A stretch of DNA of 28,868 nt from an uncultured Clostridia bacterium (GTDB taxonomy: Bacteria; Bacillota; Clostridia; Monoglobales; Monoglobaceae). A program made the position numbers and the translations under genes. The stretch lies in NCBI GenBank assembly GCA_934463175.1, contig CAKSIW010000028.1:1-28868 (forward strand), written 5' to 3'. How positions within the stretch are numbered: the first letter of the stretch is position 1; each line of letters begins with the position of its first letter. Below, piece after piece: positions 6,567 through 14,563 of the stretch. Under the pieces are notes generated by a model. That model did no database searches, was not told where the DNA came from, and was given only the letters and a program-made list of their open reading frames with translations.

Positions 6567-7843
6567 CTTTCTTCCTCCTCCGGTTTATCGGCAGACGCGC
6601 CGCCAAGCTCAATGAATTTTTCGCGCAGCTTGAAAATGCAGTCCGTCTCCTTTGCATAGCCCCTGACAATGTCCTCCGCCAACGCACGGCAGCTTGGCGA
6701 ACCGCACGAGCCGCAGTCAAGCTTCGGAAAGCTCTCATAAAGCTCCTCAATTCTGTTCATCTTCCGCATCGCCGAATTTATGTCACTGTCAAGATTCATA
6801 ATCGGTCTGTATACAATCGGCTCGTCCCAGAAAAAGTTTATTTCCCCGTTCAGCCGCTCCGCACTTCTGTCAAGCTTTCGGCAAATTCTTTGAATCCGTG
6901 ACCTTGCCGAAAAGCTGTTCTCGGCAGTCAACGGACCCCCGACACAGCCGCCCGGACAGGCAAGCGCTTCGACATATTCAATGTCGCCGAGCTTCCCGTC
7001 CTCAATTTCTTCAAGAACGTTAATCACATTGTGTATTCCGTCAACCGCAATATATCGCTCCGCACCTGAGGCGGAAGCCTCTCCGCCGTCGGTTGCCCAA
7101 AGAATCCCAAGACTCCCCGCACCGCTCAGCTTTTTCACATTTGTGACGCGGCTGACCTCACGCGACATTTTAATGCAAATATCCTTGATTGAAATAACCC
7201 CGTCAACATGAGAGTTTTTCACGGTGTGTCCGCCCTTCACGATTGTTGCCTTTGCCGCGCACGGGCTGATGAAAAACACACCGACCTCATGCGGCAGAAG
7301 CCCCGTTTTCGCAACCGCCTCTCTCCTTGCCTGCTCCGCCGAAACCTCCATCGGAGACTTCAGCGGTATGATGTTGCCGATTAAATTCGGAAACCGAACC
7401 GCAATCAGCCTCAGAACCGCAGGGCAAGCCGATGAAATTGACGGCTTGTGCAGCTCACCCGACGCCAGAAGCTCACGCGTTTTTTCCGTGACCGCCTGCG
7501 CGCCCCGTGCAACCTCAAAAACACTGTCAAAGCCCAAATCAAGCAGTGCAGTCAGAATCGTGTCAACACTTTCGCTTTTGGAAAACTGACCGTAGAATGC
7601 AGGTGCGGCAAGCGCAACATTATATTTATAGTGCGAAAGCTCCGAAAGACTGTCCGTGACCGCCTTTTTGGCATGATACGGACAGACTCTTATGCACTCT
7701 CCGCAGTCAATGCAGCGTTCCTTCAGAATCTTTGCCTTTCCTCCCTGAACACGAATTGCCTGAGTCGGGCAATTTTTCAGGCAGTTTGTGCAGCCCTTGC
7801 AAAGCTCCTTGTCCAGTGTCACCGAATGCCAATATGTATCCAT
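6563..7843 (-). CDS. HydS-like [FeFe] hydrogenase large-subunit homologue, probable sensor
   Basis: The 426-residue protein has two N-terminal [4Fe-4S] motifs (C15/18/21/25 and C44/47/50/54), then an H-cluster-like domain with altered motifs. SSACPA (C140) has alanine at the proton-relay position, followed by SPCAAK (C195) and ACPGGCVGGP (C296, C300). A further C-terminal cysteine cluster is present (C377, C380, C385, C402; DCGSCGSPSC). The four H-cluster ligand cysteines are kept, but the catalytic surroundings are not. This matches sensory or regulatory HydS-type proteins rather than an H2-producing enzyme. No PAS domain is present, unlike group C HydS. The ATG at 7843 is preferred because AGGGGTGAG precedes it; longer starts would overlap the upstream gene. 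It is flanked by an RsbT-like ATPase and two DRTGG proteins. Confidence 0.86.
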   Translation of the reverse strand: MDTYWHSVTLDKELCKGCTNCLKNCPTQAIRVQGGKAKILKERCIDCGECIRVCPYHAKKAVTDSLSELSHYKYNVALAAPAFYGQFSKSESVDTILTALLDLGFDSVFEVARGAQAVTEKTRELLASGELHKPSISSACPAVLRLIAVRFPNLIGNIIPLKSPMEVSAEQARREAVAKTGLLPHEVGVFFISPCAAKATIVKGGHTVKNSHVDGVISIKDICIKMSREVSRVTNVKKLSGAGSLGILWATDGGEASASGAERYIAVDGIHNVINVLEEIEDGKLGDIEYVEALACPGGCVGGPLTAENSFSARSRIQRICRKLDRSAERLNGEINFFWDEPIVYRPIMNLDSDINSAMRKMNRIEELYESFPKLDCGSCGSPSCRALAEDIVRGYAKETDCIFKLREKFIELGGASADKPEEEER

Positions 7844-7847
7844 GGAC

Positions 7848-8276
7848 TCACCCCTTTGCATTAATAACAAGCTTCACCGCAGTTCCGACACCGACAACCG
7901 TATCAATCTGCATGTCGTCCGAATATTTCTTCATGTTCGGAAGTCCCATTCCTGCGCCGAATCCAAGCTCCCTCACGCTGTGATCTGCGGTTGAATATCC
8001 CTCCTTCATTGCAAGCGAAACATCGGGAATCCCGGGGCCCGTGTCCTTCATCAGAATTGTGATTTTCTCGGGTGATATATCAACATCAATCGTACCGCCG
8101 TTTGCATGAATGACCATGTTAATCTCGCCCTCATACATTGCAATTGCAACCTTGCGGACAGTTTCGGGCGGAAACCCAAGCTGATTCAGTCTCTTTTTGA
8201 CCTTGCTCGAGGTCTCACCGGCACGGGTGAAATCCTCGCCGTCAACCTCATAGTGCAGCTTCATAACCTCAGCCAT
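7848..8276 (-). CDS. RsbT/RsbW-like ATP-binding regulator (serine kinase/anti-sigma type)
   Basis: This 142-residue, single-domain GHKL ATPase has an N-box in AMYEGEINMVIH (E49, N53), DTGPGIPD (78–85) and GFGAGMGLPNMKK (105–117). The GPGIPD signature and the glycine-rich lid resemble RsbT, a serine kinase of the stressosome, more than histidine kinases. No STAS-domain antagonist and no sigma factor are encoded nearby, so its target is likely one of the neighbouring DRTGG or HydS proteins; that is an inference. The ATG at 8276 has GGGAGG 8 bases upstream and lies 3 bases before the DRTGG stop region. An internal ATG (residue 5) is possible. Confidence 0.85.
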   Translation of the reverse strand: MAEVMKLHYEVDGEDFTRAGETSSKVKKRLNQLGFPPETVRKVAIAMYEGEINMVIHANGGTIDVDISPEKITILMKDTGPGIPDVSLAMKEGYSTADHSVRELGFGAGMGLPNMKKYSDDMQIDTVVGVGTAVKLVINAKG

Positions 8277-8279
8277 GGC

Positions 8280-8633
8280 TCACTCCTCCCTTGCTTTGCC
8301 CATAAGTCCGTTTGAATATAGCCTTCCGCAGGCAATATACAAAGGGTAGTCCGTCGAAAACACCGCCATCTCCTTTGCCCTTGCAAGCTCCAGCACGCGT
8401 TCGTCCGGAGACTTTCCGCGCACAAAAACAATTGCCGATATATCCATCATTTCGGCTGTTCTGACCACCTGCGGATTCACCAAGCCCGTGAGAAGCAGTG
8501 CTCTGTCCTTGACATATGCCAGAACATCGCTCATGAGGTCACAGCCGCACGCCGAATTTACCTCCATATCAAGCATTTCTTCCCCCGTCAGCACCTTTGC
8601 GTTCAGGATTTCCTTTACCGTTGACAGCTTCAT
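8280..8633 (-). CDS. DRTGG-domain protein, first copy
   Basis: This 117-residue protein begins VKEILNAKVLTGEEMLDMEV and contains the central ACGCDLMSDVLAYV segment typical of stand-alone DRTGG proteins. The middle (ALLLTGLVNPQVVRTAEMMDISAIVFVRGK) suggests a small alpha/beta ligand-binding fold. A GGAGG lies 7 bases before the ATG at 8633. It is the first gene of the five-gene sensor module. Only 29 bases separate it from dinB, so the module may be partly transcribed from far upstream. Confidence 0.78.
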   Translation of the reverse strand: MKLSTVKEILNAKVLTGEEMLDMEVNSACGCDLMSDVLAYVKDRALLLTGLVNPQVVRTAEMMDISAIVFVRGKSPDERVLELARAKEMAVFSTDYPLYIACGRLYSNGLMGKAREE

Positions 8634-8647
8634 AGCTTTCCTCCTTT

Positions 8648-8660
8648 GCCGCTGTGCGGC
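8648..8660. other. Small GC hairpin between dinB and the sensor module
   Basis: GCCGC and GCGGC form a 5-bp stem with a 3-base loop in the 29-base gap between the dinB stop and the next ribosome binding site. It is too short, and has no T-run on the minus strand, to be a convincing terminator there. It could tune translation or RNA stability. Confidence 0.35.
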
Positions 8661-8662
8661 TT

Positions 8663-9877
8663 TTATTTTAATTTTTCCATGTTTTTCATTATTTCAAGCT
8701 CCTTGCCCGTTCGGACGATGCCGCGCCCAAACCTGCTGTGCAGCTCAAAAACCGTGTCTGAAAGTGCGTCATTTTTCTTCTTCTGAAGCTCAGAGACGCT
8801 TTTTTCATCATCAAAAAGCGAAATCTGCGAGTTTTCATCTTCTCCGCGTTCGGTTTGCAGGTGACTTATGCTCACACCGATCAGCCGAACCGCATTTGTG
8901 CGCTTCACTCCGTCAAAAAGCTCCGCCGCACAGCTGTATATGTCCCTTGCCGAGTTCACCGCCTCGCCGCTCCGCGACCTTGTGATTCCCCTCATGTCGC
9001 TGAATTTCAGCTTCAGCGTCACGCATTTTGCCCAGACGCCCATTCGTTTTGCTCTGAAGCTCACATCTCCCGCAAGCAGAAAAAGGGCGTCCTTCAGCTG
9101 TGCGGCATCGGAAATGTCGCTTTGAAAGGTATGCTCACGTCCGATCGACTTTGCCTCGCTCTCGGGGACAATCACGCGGTCATCCATACCCGCCGCAAGC
9201 TTTTGTATTTCCTCACCGACCGCACCGAATGATGAAAAAACCTCCTTTGGCGCGTCAATCAGATTTCTCACCGTGACAATGCCGATTTTTTCAAGACGCT
9301 GCGCCGTTTTTCTTCCGATTCCGTTTATAATCCCCACAGGGCGGTTCTCAATCAGCCGAACCAGGCTCTCCCTGTCGGATATCACAAAAAAGCCGTCGGG
9401 CTTTTTCTCCTCACTCGCAAGCTTTGCACTCATCATTGAATATGACACTCCGACCGAGCAGGTCACGCCGACTGCGTCATATATTTCCTTTTTCAGCCGT
9501 CTGCCTATGCTCTCCGCGCTCCCGAACAGACGGATTGAGCCGGTGACGTCCATATATCCCTCATCAAGTGCGACAAACTCAATCATGTCGGTATATTTCA
9601 GCATGATTTCATGTATTTTTCCTGACGCCTCGGCATATTTTTTCATGTTTCCGTGCATGAAAATTCCGTGAGGACATCTGGCGTATGCTTCCTTTATGTT
9701 CATTGCCGAGCGGACTCCGTATTTTCTTGCCTCATAGCTGCAAGTTGACACAACGCCGCGTTCATGCGGCAATGCACCGATGATGAGCGGCTTCCCCGCA
9801 AAAGCCGGATTGTCGCGCACCTCAACCGCCGCAAAAAAAGCGTCCATATCCACATGGATTATATATCTGCCGCTCAT
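8663..9877 (-). CDS. dinB: DNA polymerase IV (Y-family translesion polymerase)
   Basis: This 404-residue protein copies past damaged template bases. The palm starts with HVDMDAFFAAVE (catalytic D10, steric-gate aromatic F15), followed by the second acidic pair in ALDEGYMDVT (D105, E106). The thumb helix-hairpin-helix is around NGIGRKTAQRL (185–195), and a little-finger domain begins near SIGREHTF (244–251). A clamp-binding motif QISLF sits at 351–355. Glycine in DEGY replaces the more usual alanine of DEAY but leaves the catalytic pair intact. The start overlaps the lipoprotein gene stop by ATGA. No LexA-type SOS box was seen just upstream, consistent with it lying inside an operon. Confidence 0.95.
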   Translation of the reverse strand: MSGRYIIHVDMDAFFAAVEVRDNPAFAGKPLIIGALPHERGVVSTCSYEARKYGVRSAMNIKEAYARCPHGIFMHGNMKKYAEASGKIHEIMLKYTDMIEFVALDEGYMDVTGSIRLFGSAESIGRRLKKEIYDAVGVTCSVGVSYSMMSAKLASEEKKPDGFFVISDRESLVRLIENRPVGIINGIGRKTAQRLEKIGIVTVRNLIDAPKEVFSSFGAVGEEIQKLAAGMDDRVIVPESEAKSIGREHTFQSDISDAAQLKDALFLLAGDVSFRAKRMGVWAKCVTLKLKFSDMRGITRSRSGEAVNSARDIYSCAAELFDGVKRTNAVRLIGVSISHLQTERGEDENSQISLFDDEKSVSELQKKKNDALSDTVFELHSRFGRGIVRTGKELEIMKNMEKLK

Positions 9878-11451
9878 TTCCCGTTCGTCCCCCTGCGGAG
9901 CTTCTCAATGCCGCGGTACAGGTCATAATATGACGGCACGGCATCGCCCTTGATTCTGTTTGAAGTTATCATGACATTGTCCTCAAAATACAGTCCGATG
10001 ACAGGATTAATCTGCTCAAACAGGTTTATCATTTCCGCATATGCATTTTTCTTTTCCTCATCGGTGCGCACTTTTTTCAGCTTTTCAAGCACATCTGCCG
10101 TCTCCGCATCCTCAAACCCGAAGCAGTTTCCTCCGCCCAGAATGAAATCCGCACTGAGGTCGGCAGGTATGACTATGCTTCCGATGAACAAGTCATATTT
10201 TCCGCTTTCAATGCGCTTTGCATATTCGTCATACGGCAGCTTGACGATACTGACCGCAATTCCGAACTCCTCCAGATTCTTCTCGATTATCTCCGCCGTG
10301 TTCTCGCGCAGGGTATTATCATCATTTATAAGTATGTCAAATTTCAGCTTGTATTCCCTTTTATTTATTCTTTTTTTATACACGCTTCCGTCATGTGTCC
10401 AGCCGCTTTCCTCCAGAAACTCCTTTGCCGCGGCAGGGCTTGCCTTGAAGCTTCCCGTCTGGTTTTCGCCGACCGCCCAGTCACCGCGTATCGGCGCAGA
10501 TGCCTGAACGGCATAATCCATCATCACGGACGAAACAATTTCGCTCCTGTCCACAGCCTTGGAAATCGCCGCTCTGACCTCCGTCTCCTTCAGAAAAGAA
10601 TTGCTGTGGTTGACGCCGAGAAATGTGTATATCGGCGTTTTGATTTTGGCGGTTTTCACCGCCGAGGCATCAACATATTTTCCCCAGTTCATGTCGGCAG
10701 TTGCAGTCATGTCAATGTTTCCCGAGCTGAAGGCATAGAGTGCCGTGTCGCGGTCGGGAAGCATGCGAACCCTTATGCACTCATTGTCCGCCTTTCCTCC
10801 CCACCAGCTGTCGTTTCTGACAAGGTAGTATATATTTCCCTCGTTTCTGTCCTCAAACCTGTATGCACCCGTGCCGACAGGCACATATGCACTCAGGTCG
10901 CCGACCGCGGAATTGCTGCGGATAATCGGGAAATACATCAGATTCGGAAAATTCGGGTTCGGTTCTGTCAGCCTGAATCTGACCTCACCGCCGTCCGTCC
11001 TGACCGACTGTATTTTCGACACATTATACGCATAAACGCTTTCGGGGTGTGCCTTGATTGTGTTCACCGTATACACCACGTCCTCCGCGCCGAACAGCTC
11101 TCCGCTGTGCCAAAGCACGCCGCCGCGCAGGCTGAAGCTCCACTCCAGCCCGTCCTCCGACACCGTCCAGCCGTCAGACAAAGCAGGCTCTGCCGTCATA
11201 TCGTCCCGAACACTCACCAAGCCGTCATACACAATTTCAAGCATTTGTATGTTTGCCTCGTTGGCACTCAGAATCGGGCACAGAGTATCAGGCTTATATG
11301 AATAAACCGAGATTTCTCCGCCGCCGTCCGAAAGCTCCGTCTCCGCCTTTGGGGCAGTCTCCGCAGTTTTTTCTCCTGTTTTATTTTTCTTGCCGCACCC
11401 TGTCCCGAGCAGCAAGGATATAATCAATAATGCAAAAATTATTCTTTTCAT
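9874..11451 (-). CDS. ABC-type peptide/nickel family substrate-binding lipoprotein (SBP_bac_5)
   Basis: The 525-residue protein has an N-terminal signal (basic MKR, hydrophobic stretch, Cys19 in LLLGTGCG), so it should be lipid-anchored outside the membrane. Family 5 features are visible: YKPDTLCPILSANEAN near the start, YDGLV, WSFSLRGGVLWHSGE, the AEDVVYTVN helix, and a C-terminal section with a typical late YDLFIGS strand. Proteins of this family bind oligopeptides, nickel or other solutes for import. No permease or ATPase gene is adjacent; instead it sits between pgeF and dinB with an ATGA overlap to dinB. It may serve a transporter encoded elsewhere or act as an extracytoplasmic sensor. 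The ligand cannot be read from the sequence. Confidence 0.9.
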   Translation of the reverse strand: MKRIIFALLIISLLLGTGCGKKNKTGEKTAETAPKAETELSDGGGEISVYSYKPDTLCPILSANEANIQMLEIVYDGLVSVRDDMTAEPALSDGWTVSEDGLEWSFSLRGGVLWHSGELFGAEDVVYTVNTIKAHPESVYAYNVSKIQSVRTDGGEVRFRLTEPNPNFPNLMYFPIIRSNSAVGDLSAYVPVGTGAYRFEDRNEGNIYYLVRNDSWWGGKADNECIRVRMLPDRDTALYAFSSGNIDMTATADMNWGKYVDASAVKTAKIKTPIYTFLGVNHSNSFLKETEVRAAISKAVDRSEIVSSVMMDYAVQASAPIRGDWAVGENQTGSFKASPAAAKEFLEESGWTHDGSVYKKRINKREYKLKFDILINDDNTLRENTAEIIEKNLEEFGIAVSIVKLPYDEYAKRIESGKYDLFIGSIVIPADLSADFILGGGNCFGFEDAETADVLEKLKKVRTDEEKKNAYAEMINLFEQINPVIGLYFEDNVMITSNRIKGDAVPSYYDLYRGIEKLRRGTNGK

Positions 11452-11467
11452 TCAGGCTCACCATCTC

Positions 11468-12250
11468 TTAAAGTGTGATAAACGCACCCATTCTTCCCGT
11501 TGCTTCACGCATACGGCGGTATGAATAAAGCTCAATTCCTCCGCACACCGTGCACAATCCGAACACATCAATATTTTCATTCCGCAGACCGCAGTCTGTG
11601 AGAATGCGGCGGTTTGCTTCCCACAAATCCACCATATATTTTCCGTTCTTTCCGTCCTTCACAAAAGCCACGTCAAAGCATTCTGCCGTCTCTGCACCGC
11701 ACTCAAAGCAGCACGGACCGATTGACGGACCGATTGCTGCGCGTATATTCTCAGCCGACGCACCGAATTTTTCAATCATAATCCGCACCGCGTTCTCCGA
11801 AATCCGCGCCGCAGTTCCTCTCCAGCCCGAATGTACCGCCGCGGCAACACCTGCTTCGGCGTCGGCAAGCAAAATCGGAACACAATCCGCATAGAACACA
11901 ACCAAAGGCAGGTTACGGCAGTCCGTCACCATTCCGTCCGTGTCGGAGATGTCCCCGTCCCTGCTCACGCCATATCCTGCGTCAGCCTCGGTTATGATTC
12001 TCACATTTGCCGAGTGGGTCTGTCTTGCCGCAGTTATTCTTTCATACCGAAATCCATTATCCTCCGCGGCGTGCATATAGTTTCGGCGGACGCTTTCCGA
12101 ATCGTCGCCGACACGAAAGCCGAGATTCATTCCGCACACCTTGCCGCGGCTCTCTCCTCCGCACGCGGTTGTGAATGCATGGCGGATTCCGCAGTCGGAA
12201 AGGAGCTTGCTTTTCAGATATATTCTGTCCTCTTTTTTCTCAACAATCAT
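11468..12250 (-). CDS. pgeF: Peptidoglycan editing factor PgeF (multicopper-oxidase-like laccase-domain family)
   Basis: The 260-residue protein carries the three metal-binding motifs of the YfiH/PgeF family: RQTHSANV (H79), YADCVPILL (C123) and VHSGWRGT (H140), followed by IGPSIGPCCFE. E. coli PgeF removes mis-incorporated L-Ser from UDP-MurNAc precursors; related proteins are purine nucleoside phosphorylases or deaminases. Length is near the family norm of about 250. The reading frame extends upstream into ymdB, but the ATG at 12250 is chosen because GGAAGGTC precedes it and it starts just after the ymdB stop (4-base gap). The lipoprotein gene follows after 16 bases. Confidence 0.93.
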   Translation of the reverse strand: MIVEKKEDRIYLKSKLLSDCGIRHAFTTACGGESRGKVCGMNLGFRVGDDSESVRRNYMHAAEDNGFRYERITAARQTHSANVRIITEADAGYGVSRDGDISDTDGMVTDCRNLPLVVFYADCVPILLADAEAGVAAAVHSGWRGTAARISENAVRIMIEKFGASAENIRAAIGPSIGPCCFECGAETAECFDVAFVKDGKNGKYMVDLWEANRRILTDCGLRNENIDVFGLCTVCGGIELYSYRRMREATGRMGAFITL

Positions 12251-12254
12251 TTTT

Positions 12255-13055
12255 TCAAGACCTTCCGTTTGCCAAATCCCTTGCCGAAAAGCACAGCCGT
12301 TCAACCGACACCGCTTTCCGCGTTTTGTCGTCAATTTCAAAAACAGCACCGCAGAACCACACCTCACCCTCGGCTTTTTCAAACTTGACACGCTTTCTGG
12401 TGTAATACATCTCCACTATGACCTCTTTTTTCACGCCGAGAATTGAGTCACGAACGCCCGTCATACCAAGGTCACTGATATATGCCGTTCCGTTGGGCAG
12501 GATTCTTTCATCAGCTGTCTGAACATGGGTGTGAGTGCCGAAAATCACTGTTGCTTTGCCGTCAAAAAAGTTACCGAAAGCGAGCTTTTCGCTTGATGTC
12601 TCGGCATGAAAATCAATCACGGTTATGTCAGCCTTTCCCTCAATTTCCGCAAGACATTTTTCAACAGCGCGGAACGGACAATCCATTGCGTCCATATTCA
12701 CTCTGCCGATTGCGTTTATTGTTGCAATGCGCACGTTGCCCAAATCGTCAATATAGTACCCTGCGCCCTCTGTTTCGGTCGGATAGTTAATCGGGCGTAT
12801 CACCCTTGGTATATCATTGAGTACATCGGCATATTCCCTGTTGGCAAAGGTGTGGTTGCCGAGAGTTATGACGTCCGCACCGCAGCTTAGGAGACTGTTT
12901 GCAATGTCAACCGTAATTCCGTTCGTATTTGCCGCATTCTCGCCGTTTGCAATGCAATAGTCAATCCCATATTTTCTCTTTATTCTGCCTAAATTGTTAT
13001 ATATAAATTCGCGCCCGTCAGACGCTACTATATCTCCCACTGCTAAAATTCTCAT
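12255..13055 (-). CDS. ymdB: YmdB-family metallophosphoesterase
   Basis: The 266-residue protein matches the TIGR00282 family. Metal and catalytic residues are in VGDIVASDGR (D8), IANGENAANTNG (E39, N40), TLGNHTF (N67, H68), DFHAETSSEK (H150) and FGTHTHVQTAD (H175, H177). B. subtilis YmdB has 2',3'-cAMP phosphodiesterase activity and influences biofilm and motility decisions. In B. subtilis its gene follows rny; here rny is also upstream, but a zinc-ribbon membrane gene and a repeat cluster separate them. The ATG at 13055 is used with AGAGGT 10 bases upstream; a longer alternative frame has no better site. Confidence 0.93.
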   Translation of the reverse strand: MRILAVGDIVASDGREFIYNNLGRIKRKYGIDYCIANGENAANTNGITVDIANSLLSCGADVITLGNHTFANREYADVLNDIPRVIRPINYPTETEGAGYYIDDLGNVRIATINAIGRVNMDAMDCPFRAVEKCLAEIEGKADITVIDFHAETSSEKLAFGNFFDGKATVIFGTHTHVQTADERILPNGTAYISDLGMTGVRDSILGVKKEVIVEMYYTRKRVKFEKAEGEVWFCGAVFEIDDKTRKAVSVERLCFSARDLANGRS

Positions 13056-13083
13056 ATTGTCATTACCTCTTTTAAAAGATTTT

Positions 13084-13938
13084 TCAGTCAAGCTTCACCG
13101 CAAGCAGTGTGACTCCTCCGCCGTCCACAATCCAATATTCGCTCTCGCCGTGCGCCTTGAGCCGTGCTTCCTGCTTTGTGACACTGCGAATGCCGTCTTT
13201 GTCCGTGCTGTCAGCATAAAACAGCAGTTCTTCGCCTCTGTTATCAAGAGTATACACAATTCCCTCCATTTTGAAAACAAGAATGTCATGCGCACCGCCG
13301 TTAACCGAATATGCAAAATCGTCAAACCGCGTCTTTGCCTCACCGTCATTCTCACCGATTGTCACCGCGCCCCATTCCGCAAGAGCCGCGTCCGTCGGCA
13401 CGGTCTCTTCAAACGGATATTGCTCCTCCGCAGCTTCCGTGCTGCTGTGTGTCATGATATAGTCCGCAACATACTCGGCAGTTGCCGGCACATGGCTTGA
13501 CGCCGCCCAAAGCCCGACCGCAAGAACCGCAATTGCAGATATTTTGCATGAAATCAGATACCACTCCGACACATTAACCTCATCAATGTTGTCAATGCTG
13601 AAAATATGGCTGATACGAAAAATACCCTCACCGCAGAACATGAGCAGTATGTATACAACCGGAACAACCGTGAGTGCAAGCCACATATTTGCGTCAAGCC
13701 CAAACCCGTCATTCCGCCGGCAAAAACCGATGACCGCAAAAATGACATAATAAAGCGGAACCGCCGCCCATTCAAGTGCTTTTATGATTTTCTCCCGATG
13801 TTCGGCACGTTTAAAATATTCCTCCGCATATCCTCCGTCAGCATGGACATTCTCCGCATCATCAAGCCTTGCAAAGCATTTTGAGCACAGAGACGCACTG
13901 CTGTCATTTTCCGTTTTGCATCTTTTGCATATCTTCAT
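13084..13938 (-). CDS. Zinc-ribbon, multi-pass membrane protein of unknown function
   Basis: I do not recognise a named family. The 284-residue protein starts with a zinc ribbon (C4, C7, C18, C21; MKICKRCKTE and LCSKCFARL). A charged linker follows, then three likely membrane helices near 55–72, 84–103 and 128–147. The C-terminal 130 residues, beginning with an acidic stretch (TEAAEEQYPFEE), form a soluble beta-rich region on the outside if the N terminus is cytoplasmic. The start is set by GGGAGGT 6 bases before the ATG at 13938. Longer starts would run into the repeat element upstream. It sits between the repeat cluster and ymdB, 28 bases before it. Confidence 0.78.
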   Translation of the reverse strand: MKICKRCKTENDSSASLCSKCFARLDDAENVHADGGYAEEYFKRAEHREKIIKALEWAAVPLYYVIFAVIGFCRRNDGFGLDANMWLALTVVPVVYILLMFCGEGIFRISHIFSIDNIDEVNVSEWYLISCKISAIAVLAVGLWAASSHVPATAEYVADYIMTHSSTEAAEEQYPFEETVPTDAALAEWGAVTIGENDGEAKTRFDDFAYSVNGGAHDILVFKMEGIVYTLDNRGEELLFYADSTDKDGIRSVTKQEARLKAHGESEYWIVDGGGVTLLAVKLD

Positions 13939-13969
13939 ATTTACCTCCCACGCACATGAAAATATAACA

Positions 13970-14117
13970 GAAAGCCTTCTCTTTGAGCTTTTCGGGGGAG
14001 CATTGCCGCAGCGGCATACGAGGTGCATATTGTCTGCGGCAGATATACCGATTAAAGTATTACTGCACCTCATCTACCGCAAGCGGTTCCCCCTTCTCCT
14101 CAAGGAGAAGGCTTTTC
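13970..14117. mobile_element. MITE-like imperfect inverted-repeat element
   Basis: About 148 bp fold into one long imperfect palindrome. GAAAGCCTTCTC with TTTGAG at the left end pairs with CTCAAGGAGAAGGCTTTTC at the right. Further in, GGGGGA pairs with TCCCCC, GCCGC/GCGG elements face each other, and GAGGTGCA (14019–14026) pairs with TGCACCTC (14064–14071). No protein is encoded. This resembles the short palindromic repeats scattered through gut Clostridia genomes. It lies just upstream of the zinc-ribbon gene. No clean target-site duplication is visible. Confidence 0.65.
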
Positions 14118-14155
14118 AAAATTCCTTCTTTTCCGTTCGCAAAAAACGGTATTTT

Positions 14156-14563
14156 GCGGAGCGTCACGCTCCTGCTTTTCTTTCCCTTTTCCGCAGTGTC
14201 TCCGCCACGGAACCAAGCTTTTCCCTTATCCTCTTGTGTCAGACGGCTTTGGGCGGATCGTCACGCTCCTTGCTTTTCTTTCCCTTTTCCGCAGTGTCTC
14301 CGCCACGGAACCAAGCTTTTCCCTTATCCTCATGTGTCAGACGGCTTTGGGCGGAGCGTCACGCTCCTTGCTTTTCTTTCCCTTTTCCGCAGTGTCTCCG
14401 CCACGGAATCAAGCTTTTCCCTTATCCTCTTGTGTCAGACGGCTTTGGGCGGAGCGTCACGCTCCTTGCTTTTCTTTCCCTTTTCCGCAGTGTCTCCGCC
14501 ACGGAATCAAGCTTTTCCCTTATCCTCTTGTGTCAGACGGCTTTGGGTGGAGCGTCACGCTCC
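14156..14563. repeat. Tandem array of 97/98-bp units, four full copies plus a partial one
   Basis: Units begin at 14156, 14253, 14351, 14449 and 14547, each with the hairpin-forming GGAGCGTCACGCTCC (one copy altered to GGATCG). Copies differ by only a few bases, and the first is one base shorter. The array ends at the rny stop codon, which overlaps the last hairpin. The octamer TATTTTGC occurs at both edges (14150–14157 and 14564–14571). All three plus-strand frames stay open through the array, producing long repetitive open frames that are not genes. Confidence 0.9.

Noticed and set aside
10393..11301. 302-codon plus-strand open frame
   Set aside because: It lies antisense to the solute-binding lipoprotein gene, has no Shine-Dalgarno and an Arg/His/Val-rich composition typical of antisense frames in this GC range.
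12251..12391. N-terminal extension of PgeF overlapping ymdB by about 140 bases
   Set aside because: An ATG at 12250 with a proper ribosome binding site immediately after the ymdB stop gives a normal family length.
14156..14563. CRISPR-like appearance of the repeat array
   Set aside because: The units are about 98 bp and adjacent with no unique spacers, and no cas genes are in the window.
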